Source: Pseudomonas gingeri
GTDB taxonomy: Bacteria > Pseudomonadota > Gammaproteobacteria > Pseudomonadales > Pseudomonadaceae
Length of the DNA stretch: 64,000 nt
Reading direction: 5' to 3'
Assembly (NCBI RefSeq): GCF_013386165.1
Contig: NZ_JACAOS010000022.1
Location: 41,369-105,368, forward strand
The notes below the pieces were generated by a model. It had not been told where the DNA came from. It saw only the letters and a program-made list of their open reading frames with translations, and did no database searches. Positions within the stretch are counted from its first letter, which is position 1. The number at the start of each line of letters is the position of its first letter. Both the position numbers and the translations under genes were made by a program. Below, piece by piece: positions 26,022 to 33,717 of this stretch.

Positions 26022-26043
26022 CATCGCTGATTTTGCAGCGATG
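26022..26043 (-). ncRNA. Leader hairpin, copy 1
   Basis: 8-bp perfect stem catcgctg/cagcgatg with a 6-nt loop, about 75 bases upstream of leader-peptide ORF 1. The equivalent hairpin in copy 2 is tgtcgctg/cagcgaca: two stem pairs changed on both sides, keeping pairing. Confidence 0.6.
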
Positions 26044-26281
26044 TTCCAACATTAGACGCGGAGCGGGGCTGAATCAACGAACCGGATGTACGAAAAATTA
26101 ACTGGAGGCCGCTCTTATTTTCCTGATTGGGGGCAGGAAATTCATTGATGTCATTGCGGTATCGTTCTGCAGATCGGCGAGCAGAGTTTCATCTTCAAGT
26201 TTGTCCCCTCTGGGCGTGACGAAATACTTCAACGTGGCAGAGCCCTTGCGAGGAAAACCCCTGATAAGCCTTTCTTATTGA

Positions 26282-27274
26282 TTATTGAGTAGTTGTATTA
26301 TTTTCACTTTTCAAAAAATCAAGAATAGCCTGGCTGGTGACCTGCGTTTGCTCTTCTAGTACCCAGTGTCCTGTATTTTTTAATACCAATGAGTGTGGTT
26401 GGGTAGTAATGTGCTTGACTTGATCGGCCAATGTCTTACCTCTCGAATGGTCTCCTCCGATGGTAAGTACTGGAATGGTCAGTTTGTTTTTAGCGAATGC
26501 CTTATTGTCATTTGCATCATGCTCCACCCAGGCGGAATAAAGCTTGAATGCTGCCTCCATGCGGCCAGGCCGGGAATAATCTTTTACCAATGCATCACGC
26601 ACGTCATCATGTACTTTAGGGTTGCCCTTGAATACAAAGTCATCAAAAAACATGTCCAGATACGTTTTTTCTTGCCCTTGAATCATTTTTACCGCTGTCT
26701 TGCCAAAAAAACGGAAATGCCATTTGCTGGCAACGCCCATTTCAGGGTTTCCATTGTAAGGGATTTCCCATCCTGGAATGCCTGGAATAAATCCATCCAT
26801 CAAGACGATATGCTTGGTTTCTTTCGGGTAAAGCGCGCCATAGGCATAAGCAATAATCAACCCCATGTCATGGGCAACTATATCGACCTGTTTTACTTTC
26901 AAGTGAGTTACCAGTTCATGTAAATCTCGCGCCATGTTCTTTTTGTCATAGCCACTTTCTGAAATATCCGTTTCTCCAGCACCGCGATAGTCAGGAACGA
27001 TAGGGGTATAACCAGCACGCGCTAATTTCCCCATCAGCGCTTCCCAATTACGCCAGCTTCCTGGGAAACCATGCACCAGCAAAACTGGCTTTTCACCGTT
27101 GCCGCTCATCAGGTAGTGCAGGCGAATGCCATTCACATTCGCATATTCACTTCTAAATGTCGCACCGTCGACAACGATGCTGCTTTGTGCCGTAGAAGGT
27201 GTTGCCGCGTGAAGTTGGGAGGATATGGCTAAAAAAATTAGCGGAAAAAATACACCCATCAGTTTTTTATTCAT
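26282..27274 (-). CDS. Secreted Cif-like epoxide hydrolase (alpha/beta hydrolase)
   Basis: 330-residue hydrolase with a signal peptide cleaved near LHAA. The nucleophile is Asp136 in VAHDMG, as in epoxide hydrolases and haloalkane dehalogenases; LLVHGFPGSWRNW supplies the oxyanion region, KWHFRFFGK resembles the lid of the P. aeruginosa virulence factor Cif, and the catalytic His is in NTGHWVLEEQ. Composition is AT-rich and Lys-rich compared with neighbours, indicating transfer. The ATG at 27274 is preferred to an upstream TTG. No cifR-type TetR gene is adjacent. A perfect ctgtca/tgacag inverted repeat 83 bases upstream may be an operator. Confidence 0.85.
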   Translation of the reverse strand: MNKKLMGVFFPLIFLAISSQLHAATPSTAQSSIVVDGATFRSEYANVNGIRLHYLMSGNGEKPVLLVHGFPGSWRNWEALMGKLARAGYTPIVPDYRGAGETDISESGYDKKNMARDLHELVTHLKVKQVDIVAHDMGLIIAYAYGALYPKETKHIVLMDGFIPGIPGWEIPYNGNPEMGVASKWHFRFFGKTAVKMIQGQEKTYLDMFFDDFVFKGNPKVHDDVRDALVKDYSRPGRMEAAFKLYSAWVEHDANDNKAFAKNKLTIPVLTIGGDHSRGKTLADQVKHITTQPHSLVLKNTGHWVLEEQTQVTSQAILDFLKSENNTTTQ

Positions 27275-28467
27275 TTTAAAAACCAACCTTATTTTTAAAT
27301 TAAAAAATTCTTTTCCAGGTACCTAAATTCTGAACCCATCGTCAGATCCGCCGATACTGTCAGAAATGACAGTTCCGACAAACGGCAAGGGAACGAACGG
27401 CGGTTGATCTATCTCGCTTGCTTGAGGTCTACAGAACTTTGGGGCTGCATTCCTAAGGAGGCGCCTCAAGAGCTTCTGGCACCTATTCCCCTCAACGTTT
27501 GTCGCACCGCGGAGACTTCTTCTAAGATTTCGCCAGATTCAGTGGTGGGGCTGATTCGAGTGCTGATTTTTTTCGTTGTTTGAGGCTCTGTATTTTCTGT
27601 CATCGGTTGAGGAGGGGGGCCTTAGGCTTGAGTTCACCGGAAGTTGCGTATTGTGGCGAAAAATTGCTTGGCGGCTGCTTGATAGTCGTCAGTGAGCTTT
27701 TTGATATCGCCGCTCAAACCACGGGCATGGGTATAGCGATCAATATCAACGATTGGTTTCAATGCCTGGGATACTTCGTCATCTCTGTCCCACGGTTTCG
27801 CAGGACAAGTCCAAACTCTATTTCTAGCGCTTTGAATGGGGTTATTTGCTGAAAATATAGCCAAACGCGCAACAGAGTAAAATGCCAAACTTGTTCCAAA
27901 TGTTGTCCCGCTGCATAGATCTGGTGCCCAAGCTGTTGAGGCCCACCAGGTGTTGTGCTTTCAGCGCGCTGCGTCTTTCGTCGGGGCGGTCATTACCTTT
28001 CGGTTGACGAGGAGGCGTACGGATTCCATGGCCACTTGGGCCACGATTACACGCTGACTTGGAAGACACCCGTCGTCTTTGGAGAGTGATAGGGACGGAC
28101 CACGATTAATTTTTTTCCGGCTTGATCACGCCAACCAGAAATCGTGGTCTGTTTCTGGCTTCCTTATGTAGTTTTCTCCAGGCAAAAAAAAACCGCACGA
28201 TTTGAGCTTGCTGACTGTGGGTCAACCTAGGCTTGGCGGGTGTGTTGGGATGCATTATAGGTAGGAGCAAAAGCCCGTCAACGTCGAGCTCATGTGAAAT
28301 TGTAACGGTTGGGCGCGCAGGCAATGTCTGGCCAGTTGCTGAGAGGATCAATTGCAAAAAAGGCAGCCACTGAAAGCGATGACTGCCGATGAGGATTGTC
28401 CTTCATGCGTGTGGCGCGTCTGGTCGCCTGCTGAGCAGAAACCCGACCGCAGCATGAGCCGCGTCAA
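27275..28467. other. 1.2-kb region with gene remnants only
   Basis: No intact gene is supported. Visible items: the inverted repeat ctgtca-gaaa-tgacag at 27357-27372; a minus-strand open frame at 27634-27888 whose end (KKLTDDYQAAAKQFFATIR) reads like a protein C terminus; a plus-strand frame at 27949-28089 ending HDYTLTWKTPVVFGE, also like a C-terminal fragment; and the motif gggacggaccacgatt at 28092 with its inverted partner aatcgtggtc at 28140 next to a ccagaaa/tttctgg hairpin (28135-28158). This is consistent with past insertions and deletions. Confidence 0.45.
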
Positions 28468-28851
28468 TCAAACGGGCTGGTCGTCCAATGCCGGTGATGG
28501 GTGATGGTGCGGGGACGATCCCTCAAGCAGGGCATCCACCACGGCGCGTGCCATTTCTACCGAGTGCAGCATGCCCCAGAACAGAGAGCGCTCCACCGGA
28601 TTTGTATGCAAGCTGATTTCGTCGCCATTCAGTTCGGCGACTTCGAGCAGTTTCGAAACCTAGATCAACGCGTCTTGAGCCCGGACGCCGGGTTGGATGG
28701 CGAAGATCGTGGGTTTGAGAGGGTCGGCGTAATTGATGGTTTTGGAAACGGTCAGGGTGAGGGTATCAAGCAGGCGGGTTGCGTCTGGCCGCGTTGATTT
28801 CACAGAATCGTTGGAAGCTGGAGGTGGATCGGGGGTGATTTTCTTGGCCAT
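28468..28851 (-). pseudogene. Copy 2 of the small Pseudomonas gene, interrupted by an in-frame TAG
   Basis: A 128-codon frame begins MAKKITPDPPPASND with AAGGAG upstream. It is open to codon 63, has a TAG (28660-28662), and continues in the same frame for 64 more codons (VSKLLEVAELNGDEISLHTN... FWGMLHSVEMARAVVDALLEG) to a TGA. The start and size recall the DUF3077/DUF6124-type small proteins abundant in pseudomonads, function unknown. A single C-to-T type change from CAG would explain the TAG. It lies 15 bases after leader-peptide ORF 2. Confidence 0.8.
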
Positions 28852-28866
28852 GGTGAATCTCCTTGC

Positions 28867-28983
28867 TCAAGTTCGGGGATCACCATACTCGCTGCGAAAC
28901 AAGGGTGGCGAACTGTACGCAGGTTCGCAGACCGGTGAGCTAGGTAACCGGCAGGCATAAGCCTCCTGCGCACAGCCCGCCAT
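28867..28983 (-). CDS. Putative 38-residue leader peptide, copy 2
   Basis: Short ORF starting MAGCAQEAYACRLP and containing PVCEPAYSSPP, ending 15 bases before the start of the TAG-interrupted gene, close enough for translational coupling. It shares MAGCA and PVCxPAYSSPP with copy 1 through mostly synonymous differences. A terminator-like hairpin ccgc-gtaa-gcgg followed by seven T lies ~30 bases upstream of its ATG on this strand, so the leader may work by attenuation. Coding potential is inferred from the substitution pattern. Confidence 0.55.
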   Translation of the reverse strand: MAGCAQEAYACRLPSSPVCEPAYSSPPLFRSEYGDPRT

Positions 28984-29050
28984 AACGCGGACATAAAAAA
29001 ACCGCTTACGCGGCACTGTGCGCCAGCTCACTACCGGGCTGCGAAACCCG

Positions 29051-29072
29051 TGTCGCTGAATTTGCAGCGACA
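29051..29072 (-). ncRNA. Leader hairpin, copy 2
   Basis: 8-bp perfect stem tgtcgctg/cagcgaca with a 6-nt loop, about 70 bases upstream of leader-peptide ORF 2. Compared with copy 1 it carries two compensatory pair changes, supporting an RNA structure. Confidence 0.6.
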
Positions 29073-29336
29073 ACAGGAATGTAGACCCAGCAGTGGGCGC
29101 ACACAATATTCTCCCACGACCAAAATGCGTAGGAAATATAAGTTTTATAGAGAGCAATTTCTCATCTTGATGAAGTATTGGTGTGCGATGCGTGCAGGCA
29201 GGAAAAATCTTTGTTGTCTGTCAGAAAAAGATGAGTTTGTCGGGAGTAAAGAGGATCACCATGGGCGAAAAATGCGATGTGAGCCGGGAGGAAATCAGGG
29301 ACAGACCACGATATTCATGGTTCTTGTTCCTCAGAG
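29073..29336. other. Non-coding stretch between the leader element and the Fic fragment
   Basis: 264 bp without a supported gene. It contains gggacagaccacgat at 29298-29312, a near copy of the motif at 28092-28107, placed just beyond the point where the Fic reading frame loses homology. Confidence 0.4.
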
Positions 29337-29663
29337 CTACCAACGGTTTCGGAATTCTCTGGCGGCTTCTGGCTCTATGCGATCAGGCACACAGAATTGA
29401 TTTCCACCTTTGCTGATCTTCACCGTCCGGATCTCGCCGGCCCAACTATAGATAGCTGGGAATAGGGTGCGATGAATTTGTTTCAGAGTATCCAGGCTGT
29501 ATGGCGGTTCTATGAACTCAAGCCGCTCTGCGGCAGCTTCGGTGAGATAACGTTCGGCCTCGTTGAGGTCGTCCTCATCATGCAAATCAAGCAGGTTCTT
29601 GAGGATGCTTGTTCCCGGGTAACAGTAGGGATCCTGATCGACCCCGTATTTGTCGTTACTCAA
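29337..29663 (-). pseudogene. Truncated Fic toxin (N-terminal fragment)
   Basis: 108 residues of a Fic-domain AMP-transferase: DKYGVDQDPYCYPGTSILKN, then LPFxxIYxWAGEIRT-like sequence (TLFPAIYSWAGEIRTVKISK), as in the FicT family that modifies DNA gyrase and topoisomerase IV. The frame stops at REFRNRW before the catalytic HPFxxGNGR motif, so it cannot be active. The likely start is a TTG that overlaps the antitoxin stop (TTGA), giving coupled translation. Downstream sequence shows no Fic remains, so the 3' part was lost by recombination rather than by a point mutation. Confidence 0.8.
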
Positions 29664-29827
29664 GCTTTGATTTGCCGAACGGCCATGAGCGCCGCTTCGC
29701 GAGTGGGAAGCTTGTGATCGTCATTTGGGGAGGTCGTAAAGCCCTCGAGGCGCAAGCTGGCCGCGAAGTTGGATTTACGGTGTTTGGCGAAGTAGGCTTT
29801 TTTGGCTTGAAAACTCAGCTTTTCCAC
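29660..29827 (-). CDS. YhfG/FicA (AntF)-like antitoxin of the broken Fic module
   Basis: 55-residue protein from a GTG start: EKLSFQAKKAYFAKHRKSNF, then AASLRLEGF. The KLS-QK-AYxAKxRxSNxxASLRLEGF pattern is that of YhfG-type small antitoxins that pair with Fic toxins (for example AntF with Fic-1 in P. fluorescens). It overlaps the toxin start by four bases in the usual antitoxin-first order. The antitoxin looks intact while its toxin is truncated. Confidence 0.7.
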   Translation of the reverse strand: MEKLSFQAKKAYFAKHRKSNFAASLRLEGFTTSPNDDHKLPTREAALMAVRQIKA

Positions 29828-29979
29828 GTCTGCTCTCCACGGATGTGTGCCCGAGAGTATAGCGTATCCAGTTGCCTATTTGGCTCTGCGTCAGCGGCAC
29901 TCGTCGCCTTAGAAGCAGACCCCGTCGACGTGGACGCTTGTTACGTCTCGACCTGATGGGTGCCCAGGATTTTTTGAGT

Positions 29980-30001
29980 GTGGACGTTTTGTGGACGTTT
30001 T
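29980..30001. repeat. 11-bp tandem duplication
   Basis: gtggacgtttt occurs twice in direct succession (29980-29990, 29991-30001) between the Fic remnant and the tRNA-Thr terminator. It may be a relic of integration next to the tRNA; no integrase gene is seen. Confidence 0.4.
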
Positions 30002-30040
30002 CAGTTTTCTGAAAGCGCCAAAGCAAAGGCCCAGAAACAG

Positions 30041-30065
30041 CAAAGCCCCGCATTGCGGGGCTTTG
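30041..30065 (-). terminator. Terminator of tRNA-Thr
   Basis: Perfect 11-bp stem caaagccccgc/gcggggctttg with an att loop, five bases from the tRNA 3' end in the direction of its transcription. Confidence 0.85.
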
Positions 30066-30069
30066 AATG

Positions 30070-30145
<76 letters not shown>

Positions 30146-30249
30146 GTGTTAGGGCGACGATTATAGCGATTGGCGAGCGTCTGTAAACCCCTGATATCTG
30201 ACTATTTTTGCAAAGGTGGCGTTCTCGCGTTCCGCCCCTGCCCACACCT

Positions 30250-31668
30250 CTAGGTCATACCCCGATCCAACGCCCGCGCAGCCACGATAACCGCCAGCAA
30301 TCGGCCCGCTATTTCAGCCGCCTGCTCGGCCGACACGACGTTGGTAAAACTCATCAACAATCCGCCTTCCTCCCCGCTTTCCACCTGCCAACGCGACAAT
30401 GGCCCAATCGACAATCCCGCCGCACGCGCCTGTTCGGCTATCCGCGTATCGGGCAGATCAACCAACACCCGCACCAACAGATTAATGCCCCCAGCTTGCG
30501 GGTCGACCTTCAATATCCCACTGCCCACCTCTTCCAGCGCCTTGACCAGCAACGCCCGGCGCATGCTGTACAACTGGCGCATCTTCTTCAGATGCCGGGT
30601 GAAGTGACCCTGATTCAGAAAATCGCTGACCGTCCCCTGCAACAGCTCCGGGCAACGATTGCGCCACAGGCGGGTGACCTGTTCAAAGCGTTCGACCTGT
30701 TCCCTAGGCACTACCAGATACGCCAGCCGCACTCCCGGAAACAGCATCTTGCTGAAGGTCCCGGCGTACAGCACGCGGTCATGCTCGTCCTGGCTCTTCA
30801 GCGCCGGCAACGGACGGCCCCGATAGCGGAACTCGCTGTCATAGTCGTCCTCCAGCACCCAGCTTGACTGTTCCTGCGCCCAATCCAGCAGCTCCCGCCG
30901 ACGTTCCGGGCTCAACGCCACGCCCAATGGGCTTTGATGGGCCGGGGTGACCACCGCCAGCCGCGCCGCCGGATGCAGGCGAATACCCTGGTCCACGCGC
31001 AAACCGTCGGCATCCACCGGCACCGGAACCAGCTGCACGCCGCGATTAAGCAGTAGCTGTCGCGCATGGATATAACCGGGGTCCTCGAACCAGCAGCCCT
31101 GGCCGGTCATTTCCAGGCTTTCGCAGACCAGCTCAAGCACGGCGTTGTAACCGGTGCAGATAAACACCTGGTCCGCTGTGCATTGCACGCCTCGATACAG
31201 CCCCAAGTACGTGACGATGGCCGAACGCAGCGGCGCGTAACCCCTTGGGTCACCGAAGCCCAGGCTGGCGATATCGCTTTGTCGGGCACGTTGGGTAATC
31301 AGGCGGGCCCAGAGCTTTCGTGGGAAAGCATCCAGCGCCGGAAGCCCCATTTGCAGGGGCAACGATTGATCCCGTCCGCTCGACATGACGGTTCCCGGTG
31401 CTGGGCTTGGGGCCGCTTTCACCGGCAGGTCAAGGGCAATGACGGTCCCGGCCTGTCCGCGTGCGGTCAGGTAGCCCTCGCTGATCAGCAGTTCGTAGGC
31501 CGTTTCGACCGTGCCCCGCGCCAGGTTGAGTTCGGTCGCCAGGGCGCGCACGGAAGGCACGCGATCACCGGGCCGCAATTGGCCTTCGTCGATGGCGCTA
31601 CGAATACGTCGATAGACCACCAGGTATTTGGGCAAGCCCGGTTCGGCGGCGACTTTGACAGTGGGCAT
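30250..31668 (-). CDS. MocR/PdxR-type GntR regulator with aminotransferase domain
   Basis: 472-residue transcription factor: N-terminal winged helix (DRVPSVRALATELNLARGTVETAYELL) and a C-terminal fold-type I aminotransferase-like domain that binds PLP (lysine in YAGTFSKMLFPGVRLAYLV). Proteins of this kind usually control PLP-linked or adjacent genes and are often divergent from their target. Here the divergent neighbours are an AhpD-like protein, a GNAT enzyme and an azoreductase-like flavoprotein, which are the likely targets. The 165-bp gap between the divergent starts would hold the operator. Confidence 0.9.
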   Translation of the reverse strand: MPTVKVAAEPGLPKYLVVYRRIRSAIDEGQLRPGDRVPSVRALATELNLARGTVETAYELLISEGYLTARGQAGTVIALDLPVKAAPSPAPGTVMSSGRDQSLPLQMGLPALDAFPRKLWARLITQRARQSDIASLGFGDPRGYAPLRSAIVTYLGLYRGVQCTADQVFICTGYNAVLELVCESLEMTGQGCWFEDPGYIHARQLLLNRGVQLVPVPVDADGLRVDQGIRLHPAARLAVVTPAHQSPLGVALSPERRRELLDWAQEQSSWVLEDDYDSEFRYRGRPLPALKSQDEHDRVLYAGTFSKMLFPGVRLAYLVVPREQVERFEQVTRLWRNRCPELLQGTVSDFLNQGHFTRHLKKMRQLYSMRRALLVKALEEVGSGILKVDPQAGGINLLVRVLVDLPDTRIAEQARAAGLSIGPLSRWQVESGEEGGLLMSFTNVVSAEQAAEIAGRLLAVIVAARALDRGMT

Positions 31669-31833
31669 GGGGTTTCCGTGATCAGGCAGAACGGCCCAAG
31701 TCTAAACCCATGGATGCGCGGATTCAGCAGGGTTATGTCCCAAACGGCTTGCTCGTTCTTGGCCCTGTTGACCGGGTTCGGTGCGCCGCAGACTGCAGGC
31801 CATGTTTTCACCGACCTTAAAGAGGAACTAACC

Positions 31834-32310
31834 ATGACTCAACGTCTCAACTACTTCGACGCCGCGCCCCTGGGCTACAAAGCGCTGTTTGGTGTTAAGA
31901 GCTATCTGGAAAGCTGTGGGCTTGAAGCGGAGTTGATCGATCTGGTGTACCTGCGGGTTTCGCAGATCAACGGCTGTGCTTTCTGCATCAGCCAACATTC
32001 CCGGGATCTGATCAAGCTGGGCGTGAGCCTCGACAAGGTCCTGCTGGTTCCCGTCTGGCGCGAAGGCGGTGCGTTGTTCGATCGCCGTGAATGTGCCGCC
32101 CTGGCCTGGGCCGAAAGCGTGACCCTGGTGCACGAAACCGAGGTGCCGGACGCGGACTTCCAGGCCGCCGCTGCGGTGTTCGGTGAGAAGGAACTCGCCG
32201 ACCTGACCCTGGCGATCGCCCTGATGAACGCACTCAACCGCGTCGGTGTCGGTTTTCGCTTGGTACCGGCCAGCGTGCGCCAGCATGAGGACGCGTCCAG
32301 TGGTCAATGA
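31834..32310 (+). CDS. AhpD-like carboxymuconolactone-decarboxylase-family protein
   Basis: 158-residue alkylhydroperoxidase-D-type protein. The redox motif C48-AF-C51 with His55 (NGCAFCISQHSRD) is the family active site; it probably reduces peroxides or handles related stress. GAGGA precedes the ATG at 31834; the open frame upstream runs antisense to the MocR gene and is not used. The next gene starts inside its 3' end, so they form an operon. Confidence 0.88.
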   Translation: MTQRLNYFDAAPLGYKALFGVKSYLESCGLEAELIDLVYLRVSQINGCAFCISQHSRDLIKLGVSLDKVLLVPVWREGGALFDRRECAALAWAESVTLVHETEVPDADFQAAAAVFGEKELADLTLAIALMNALNRVGVGFRLVPASVRQHEDASSGQ

Positions 32311-32752
32311 TCTCGAATACGTACTGATTGAAAGCAAGGACCAGTGCCGTGAGTGTTTTGCAGTGATGCAGGAACTGCGGCCGCATCTGACTGATAGGGA
32401 GTCCTTCGTTGAACAGGTCTTCCGTCAGGGCGAGCAGGGCTTTCGCCTGCTGGCGCTGCGTGAGCGCGGGCAGGTGATTGGCCTGGCCGGCTTTCGGATG
32501 ACGGAGAACACTCTCTATGGCCGTTTCGTCTATGTCGATGACCTGGTGGTGACGGTCTCGCAACAGCGTCGCGAGCTGGGTGCCGCGCTGCTGGAGGAGG
32601 TGCGTCGTCGCACGCGGGCCTTGGGTTATCGCTATCTGGTGCTCGACACGGGGATGCATATGCCATTGGCCCAGCGGTTCTATTTCCGCCAGGGATTGCT
32701 GGCCAAGGGCATGCACTTTTCCCAGGACCTGGGTGTGGGGGCGGCGGTATGA
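32285..32752 (+). CDS. GNAT-family N-acetyltransferase
   Basis: 155-residue acyl-CoA-dependent N-acetyltransferase. The acetyl-CoA-binding motif A region is seen as VDDLVVTVSQQRRELGAALL, followed by the GYRYLVLDTG strand and a helix ending AQRFYFRQGL. The ATG at 32285 has no good ribosome site; a GTG at 32300 with GAGG nine bases upstream is an attractive alternative start. It overlaps the AhpD-like gene and is overlapped by four bases by the next gene. Substrate unknown. Confidence 0.85.
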   Translation: MRTRPVVNDLEYVLIESKDQCRECFAVMQELRPHLTDRESFVEQVFRQGEQGFRLLALRERGQVIGLAGFRMTENTLYGRFVYVDDLVVTVSQQRRELGAALLEEVRRRTRALGYRYLVLDTGMHMPLAQRFYFRQGLLAKGMHFSQDLGVGAAV

Positions 32753-33405
32753 GTCGCGCCCTGCTGTTGAGTTTCAGCCCCCATGGCGAGGCGGCCCGCG
32801 GTTATCAGTTGACCAGCGAGGTGCTTCAGGACTGGAAAGGCCTCACTACACTGACCGAGCGTCAACTGGGCAGTGAGCCGCTGCCCGTCTTGACCGCCGA
32901 CTACGCGACGGCGGTGACCTCGGTCGCCGGGATGAGCAATGTGGCCATCCACACGTCCGAGCGGCAGATCGTCGAACTTGAAAACAGCGATCTGCTGGTG
33001 CTGTGCACGCCGGTGCATAACTTCACGCTGCCTGCCACCATGAAGTCGTGGATCGATCATGTGGTGCGCATTCAGCGCAGCTTCGGGGTGAACAGTGAGC
33101 AGGGGAAGTTTGGCCTGCTCAAGGATCGGCCAACCTTTGTGCTGGTCAGTTCCGGCGGCTTCATTCAGGGCGAGCAGGCTCGTCAGCCGGACTTTCTTAC
33201 GCCTTATTTAAAGGCGATCCTCAATTCCATTGGCATTCATCAACTGACGTTTATCTATCTGCAGGGTTCGGTACGCGGCGGTGAGGCGGTTGAGCAAGGC
33301 CTGGCCGTTGCTCGTGAAGCGTTATTGGCGGGGCTTGGGGCTGATACGAGAACCTGTAGGAGCCAGCTTGCTGGCGATGAGGCCAGTGAGTCTTGTCTCG
33401 CCTGA
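32749..33405 (+). CDS. FMN-dependent NADH-azoreductase/quinone-reductase-like protein
   Basis: 218-residue flavodoxin-fold reductase. The LLSFSPHGEAARGY phosphate loop, the CTPVHNFTLPATMKSWIDH flavin-contact segment and the VSSGGF motif are those of the AzoR/NQO1-type family. It is the third gene of a small redox operon, overlapping the GNAT gene by four bases. Its last ~17 codons (from RTCRSQLAGDEA) are read from a REP element starting at 33353, so the native C terminus has probably been replaced or extended. Confidence 0.85.
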   Translation: MSRALLLSFSPHGEAARGYQLTSEVLQDWKGLTTLTERQLGSEPLPVLTADYATAVTSVAGMSNVAIHTSERQIVELENSDLLVLCTPVHNFTLPATMKSWIDHVVRIQRSFGVNSEQGKFGLLKDRPTFVLVSSGGFIQGEQARQPDFLTPYLKAILNSIGIHQLTFIYLQGSVRGGEAVEQGLAVAREALLAGLGADTRTCRSQLAGDEASESCLA

Positions 33406-33441
33406 TCGTACGCCATCGCCGGCAAGCCGGGCTCCCACAGG
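33353..33441. repeat. REP pair overlapping the 3' end of the azoreductase-like gene
   Basis: Left arm cctgtaggagccagcttgct at 33353 and inverted right arm ending ggctcccacagg at 33441. This is a typical Pseudomonas fluorescens REP doublet; the left unit lies inside the coding frame. Confidence 0.85.
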
Positions 33442-33717
33442 TTTGTGGCGTTTTCAAGATGGGCGCTGGCTCGAAAAAAAACCGCGTTATGCCCGTTGAC
33501 TGGAATGCTTATGCACAAGTGGATGGTCGTTAGCGCGGTGAAGATGCAAATTTGTGGACACGTTCTCATAAACGCGCAACTGCCTGTTTTTCTGGTGCTT
33601 TATTTTGTGAACAAAAAATGACCAGGTGGCTTTTTGCTCTGTAGGCTTTGTTTTCCGGGCGTCTGCGGGAAAAGCATCAACAGAGTTATCCACAGGCTGC
33701 GTAGCGTCAAGAAAGGG
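33442..33717. other. Intergenic region with a consensus DnaA box
   Basis: No gene seen. TTATCCACA (33686-33694) is a perfect DnaA box; its inverse TGTGGATAA lies at 33946-33954 inside the neighbouring methyltransferase gene. The rest is AT-rich with no clear terminator. Confidence 0.4.

Noticed and set aside
28106..28357. 83-codon minus-strand ORF
   Set aside because: No ribosome site or family resemblance, and its end runs into the repeat motif and hairpin at 28092-28158.
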